This document shows positions 60,997-64,000 of a stretch of 64,000 bases of DNA, in pieces (positions within the stretch are counted from its first letter, which is position 1; each line of letters begins with the position of its first letter). The DNA is from Sitta carolinensis (lineage: Eukaryota; Chordata; Aves; Passeriformes; Sittidae): contig CM063283.1 of the NCBI GenBank assembly GCA_032173965.1, forward strand, positions 79,610,743 through 79,674,742, written 5' to 3'. The notes beneath the pieces are model-generated. The model saw only the letters and a program-made list of their open reading frames with translations, made no database searches and had not been told where the DNA came from. A program made the translations under genes and the position numbers.

Positions 60997-61098
60997 CTTG
61001 GTTAATCCAAGGAAAGCTATTTGCTCTGCTTGCAATAAAAATTTGTATACACACAAACCTGGAGTCTGCGTTGGCACATCTGTGCTTCGTTTCCGTCT
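60997..61098 (+). other. Candidate protein-coding exon, 102 bp, frame-preserving
   Basis: A pyrimidine-rich acceptor (CACTTTTTCAACTTCAG, AG at 60995-60996) and a consensus donor (GTAAGTAT from 61099) bound 102 bases. One frame is open throughout: one base, 33 codons, two bases, so both introns would be phase 2 and the exon could be skipped without a frame change. The peptide runs LVNPRKA, then ICSACNKNLYTHKPG, then VCVGTSVLRFR. Three cysteines, including a C-x-x-C pair, and a less AT-rich, CpG-containing composition suggest selection. I do not recognise the protein family. The reverse strand is also open here (60970-61197, hydrophobic then basic) and has a weaker splice pair (38 bases, 61059-61096), so strand is not settled. 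Chance remains a serious alternative. Confidence 0.33.
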
Positions 61099-61898
61099 GT
61101 AAGTATAGTAGCCAATATATTCAGTGATTGGAGCCAAAATAAAACAAATAAAAAGAAAATCTAACAGTGAAGTGTCTGAAACTATTAGACATTGCACATG
61201 ATTCTACATTACCTTTTTTCTTATTATTCTTTTACTTTACTGTGAAACAAAAGGCAATCTAAAGCTATTAACAACTGCAGAACTTGTGCACAGATCTACA
61301 GTTTGCATTTATTTTCTCCAAAACCAAACTGCACAGTTATCACATTTGCAAAAATAAAGGTGGACTCTTTTGCAGACAAAATAAACTTTTTTGCAAATAA
61401 AATCTTATTCAAGTAGAATATGGATTGACAGATGAAAAACTGTTAACACGATGATTGACACAGCCAATATTGAGGCTCAAATAACACTGCACATCAAAAA
61501 AAAGAATTATGCAGGCTATCATCTTTCTCTGAGAATCCCATATGTCCAAGCCAAAAGTACAAGTTATTTAAAAAAAACCCTAATATAAAATTTAATTCAA
61601 TAATAATATATTGTATTATTTTTACTGGGTTTGTATTGGGTTTTTTTTTATTATTAATTTGATAAAATAAACACAAACCAACACCAGAAATAATTTTGTT
61701 TGATTATAAATTACTCTAAAGTCCCTTTTCTGGGGGTATTGAATTCTAAGGACTACAGCAAATCCTCCAGCAAATAATCAGAAAGAATCAATAACCCAGC
61801 AGTGAAAATATTTATTTGGAGACAAAGTTTAAAAAAAAAAAAGAGCAGAAATGTGTAAATTGACCAGACACAACTTGAGAAAGTAGTAAGCATCTCTA

Positions 61899-61955
61899 AT
61901 TTTTTCTTTCTTTTTTTTTTTTTTTTTTTTTTTTTCTTTTCTTTTTTTTTTTTTC
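61899..61955. repeat. T-rich tract (T25 and shorter runs broken by C)
   Basis: A 57-bp pyrimidine tract: an interrupted start, T25 at 61911-61935, then CTTTTC and a further T run. Confidence 0.9.
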
Positions 61956-62563
61956 CATTTGGGTTGTCAATCTAGATGGATGGGGTCCTTGTATCTTTGT
62001 TTGCTTACTTGCTTACTTTTGTATTTATGCCTCTTTAAGTTAAACAGGACTTTTTTTTTTTCTAATCAGACATTTTTTTCAGGATGCAGGTTTGGTCCTT
62101 CTGCATAGTTGCTAGTGTTCTTACACAACCATTCAATTCTTGGGAGAGCATTCATCTCTGCAATTAATTTTAGAAATTCCTTGAAATCCCCCAGTGGCAA
62201 TTAAAAATCTCTGAGGCATATGGATGCATAACAGATAGATTGCTTTCATATACTTTGTCTTTTCATTTTTCTGTCATGTGCTTAATTTGCATCTCAAAAC
62301 CATCAGTGGTCAGCACAGAGCAGAATAGGAAGCAAGAAATTGCTCTTCACTCAGAAAAGAGAATTTTAAACAGGAAGGGAACCAAAACGTTTGCAATATT
62401 GATCCTGTTTGTATAGTAGTTCATTATTTCAATATTGTCTTGTTTGCTAAACTCACATAAGATATTGACCCATCAATGACCCGTGTATCATGAATTCAGT
62501 GTTTCCTGAAATGTCAGAAAACACTGCCATTGAACTGAAAGAAATAACTCTTTTAGTTGCTTT

Positions 62564-62650
62564 CAAAAAACCCAGAAAAATCCCCAAATAAACAAAACAT
62601 CCCTCCCAAACAAAAACAAACCAAAAACATCTACCAAAAAACCCTCGAAC
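62564..62650. repeat. A/C-rich low-complexity patch
   Basis: AAAAAACCC, AAACAAAACA and CCAAAAACA-type units. It makes a Lys/Gln/Asn-rich open frame on the plus strand (62557-62910) that I do not regard as a gene. Confidence 0.75.
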
Positions 62651-64000
62651 ATACAAAACAATACAAAGCTGATAAGATACGAGTAATATATGCTGATTGG
62701 TACCATGATGCGCAAAGACTAATAAACCCTTTGCTTCTGGGCTGCACATCATCTGGCAAATTAAGCCATTTCTTTGGCTTGCTGCACTTCAGGGCATTCG
62801 TAGAGCAATTTGCTTGGCTCGGGCTTGTGCTGGTTGAGAGGGGCAGTAGCTACTTACAGCTGCTGAATCTTCCACAATCTTGGCAGAATGCCTCAGAGGG
62901 ACTTGTCTGACAAAACTACACAGAATAGAAATATAATATGGAGGAGACATAAGAGGGAAATGGGAAAAGAGTGAAGTTATCACAGTAAAAAAGGAGAAAG
63001 GTAAGAGTCTTGTCAGCCTGATATTAAAAAACAATCAAAGTTTTAGAAGTTCAGCCATGCCTTTGAATTGCTCTGCCATGTGTCTACTGATGGGAGGCTG
63101 CCAATATACTATAATTCTACCCAGTTCCCACTCGTTGTCCTGCATACTAATGCTATCAGCAGGCTAAGAGCATGCTTGGAAGGTGTGTGGGAAGAGTGTT
63201 GGGCTGGCTCCCTTAGCTCCTCTGCCCACCCCACACACACTGCTCCGCACCACACTGTATGATCCAGACACTCTTGCTGAAACAAATACTCTCTGGCTGT
63301 TAAAATCACTTTATATATCAGAAACTCTCTGGAGTTAAACAAGAGTGTTCTAAAAAGATTCATTTTTCTCCTCATCAAGGTAAATTTATGGTTGAAGAGA
63401 AAATTGTGATTGTGTCAGGCTGAGGATATAGGGATGTGAGGGTTAGAAATCACTGGCATTCTTACCTTAATCATGCTTTCATTCCCAAATTGGATTCTTA
63501 GATGTGTTCTCCCTCATTTTTGTAGATGTATTTTTCTTTTTGTTAGGTTTTATTTCTTCTTTTTTTTTTTCTCTTGTCAGCAGTTATTTTCTTTACTGGT
63601 GTGTTGCTTAGTGGAAATACATCAAATTCCTAGCAGATGCAGTCACTGAATAAAACAAAGGTCTAAATGCTAATATGAATAATGAAATTTCCATGGTGGC
63701 ACACACAGGAAAGAGTAGAAATTGCTAAGGCATAATGAAATAAATTATATTTTATTAAAATCTCCCTACTGAACAGATACTGTGTGCAAATATATTTTCT
63801 AAAATGAATCATTGTATATTTTCATTCATGAACAAAGAGCTTAAAATGCCAGTGTTTTATTCATGTGTATATAAAAAGTATATCTGGAAGCACTCTTTAT
63901 TATACAAACTCATTTAGTTGCAAAGGAAAATAAAAAAGGAGAATAAAAATACTGTCCAGAAATGAACAAGCACATAAAGAATTTGTTTACTTTCAAAGTC

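Larger units (their letters stand above)
61099..64000. other. Unique AT-rich stretch to the right edge, about 2.9 kb
   Basis: No gene or repeat family recognised. It contains a T-rich tract (61899-61955) and an A/C-rich patch (62564-62650). A GC-richer part at 63040-63260 has antisense-overlapping frames on both strands (63068-63262 plus, 63109-63378 minus) with no domain. A good donor, AAG|GTAAAT at 63378-63386, has no open upstream exon. Confidence 0.5.

Noticed and set aside
1..64000. CRISPR arrays, operons, tRNA or rRNA genes, integrative elements
   Set aside because: None seen. The composition and repeat families are those of a bird nuclear genome, and no regularly spaced direct repeats other than the microsatellite and LTR units were found.

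Overview
The window is AT-rich vertebrate nuclear DNA with the repeat content of a bird genome, most likely a neoavian and probably a passerine. Evidence: many 5'-truncated CR1 retrotransposon copies on both strands, with the avian CR1 3' ends; four retroviral LTR remnants, three of them from one family whose 5' end reads close to TGTCCTGGTTTTGGCTGG, which I recognise from songbird and other neoavian genomes; and very old CR1/L3-like and tRNA-SINE fragments that sauropsids share. There are no bacterial-type genes, operons, CRISPR arrays or plasmid features.

I find no convincing protein-coding gene. The longest reading frames (up to 130 codons) are no longer than chance predicts in 64 kb of AT-rich DNA, and the best of them lie inside CR1 or LTR sequence. 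The window reads as a gene desert or the inside of a very large intron. The best candidate for an unannotated exon is a 102-bp, frame-preserving open segment at 60997-61098 (+), with a pyrimidine-rich acceptor, a GTAAGT donor and a cysteine-containing peptide. Weaker splice-site pairs lie at 3620-3711 and 11855-11924.

Layout. 1-577: CR1 (-) with a broken reverse transcriptase (RT). 2231-3045: CR1 (+) split by a 299-bp solo LTR (-) with a 6-bp target duplication. 7423-8005: two CR1 copies joined at their truncated 5' ends. 8831-9110: ancient CR1/L3 (+). 17403-17556: TCTA/TCTG microsatellite. 20815-21869: 1.05-kb solo LTR (-). 24171-24272: ancient tRNA-derived SINE (-). 27239-27605 and 28873-29134: CR1 (-). 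29738-30050: LTR fragment (+). 37246-37830: LTR (+) of the same family. 37900-39500: three ancient CR1/L3 pieces. 45095-45262: CR1 (-). 46563-47149: LTR (-), inverted relative to the copy at 37246. 56893-57992: the longest CR1 (-), carrying an RT remnant. Between these lies unique AT-rich DNA with homopolymer tracts (T39 at 5581, A38 at 35485, A28 at 40341), a G-quadruplex motif at 48597-48614 and a perfect 11-bp inverted repeat at 18256-18284.

No set of genes works together here. The only machinery visible is the debris of retrotransposition: CR1 and retroviral elements that inserted, truncated, nested and decayed. Repeat families were assigned by recognising consensus-like phrases, without a database search, so element edges are approximate (about +/-10-20 bp, more for the ancient copies).
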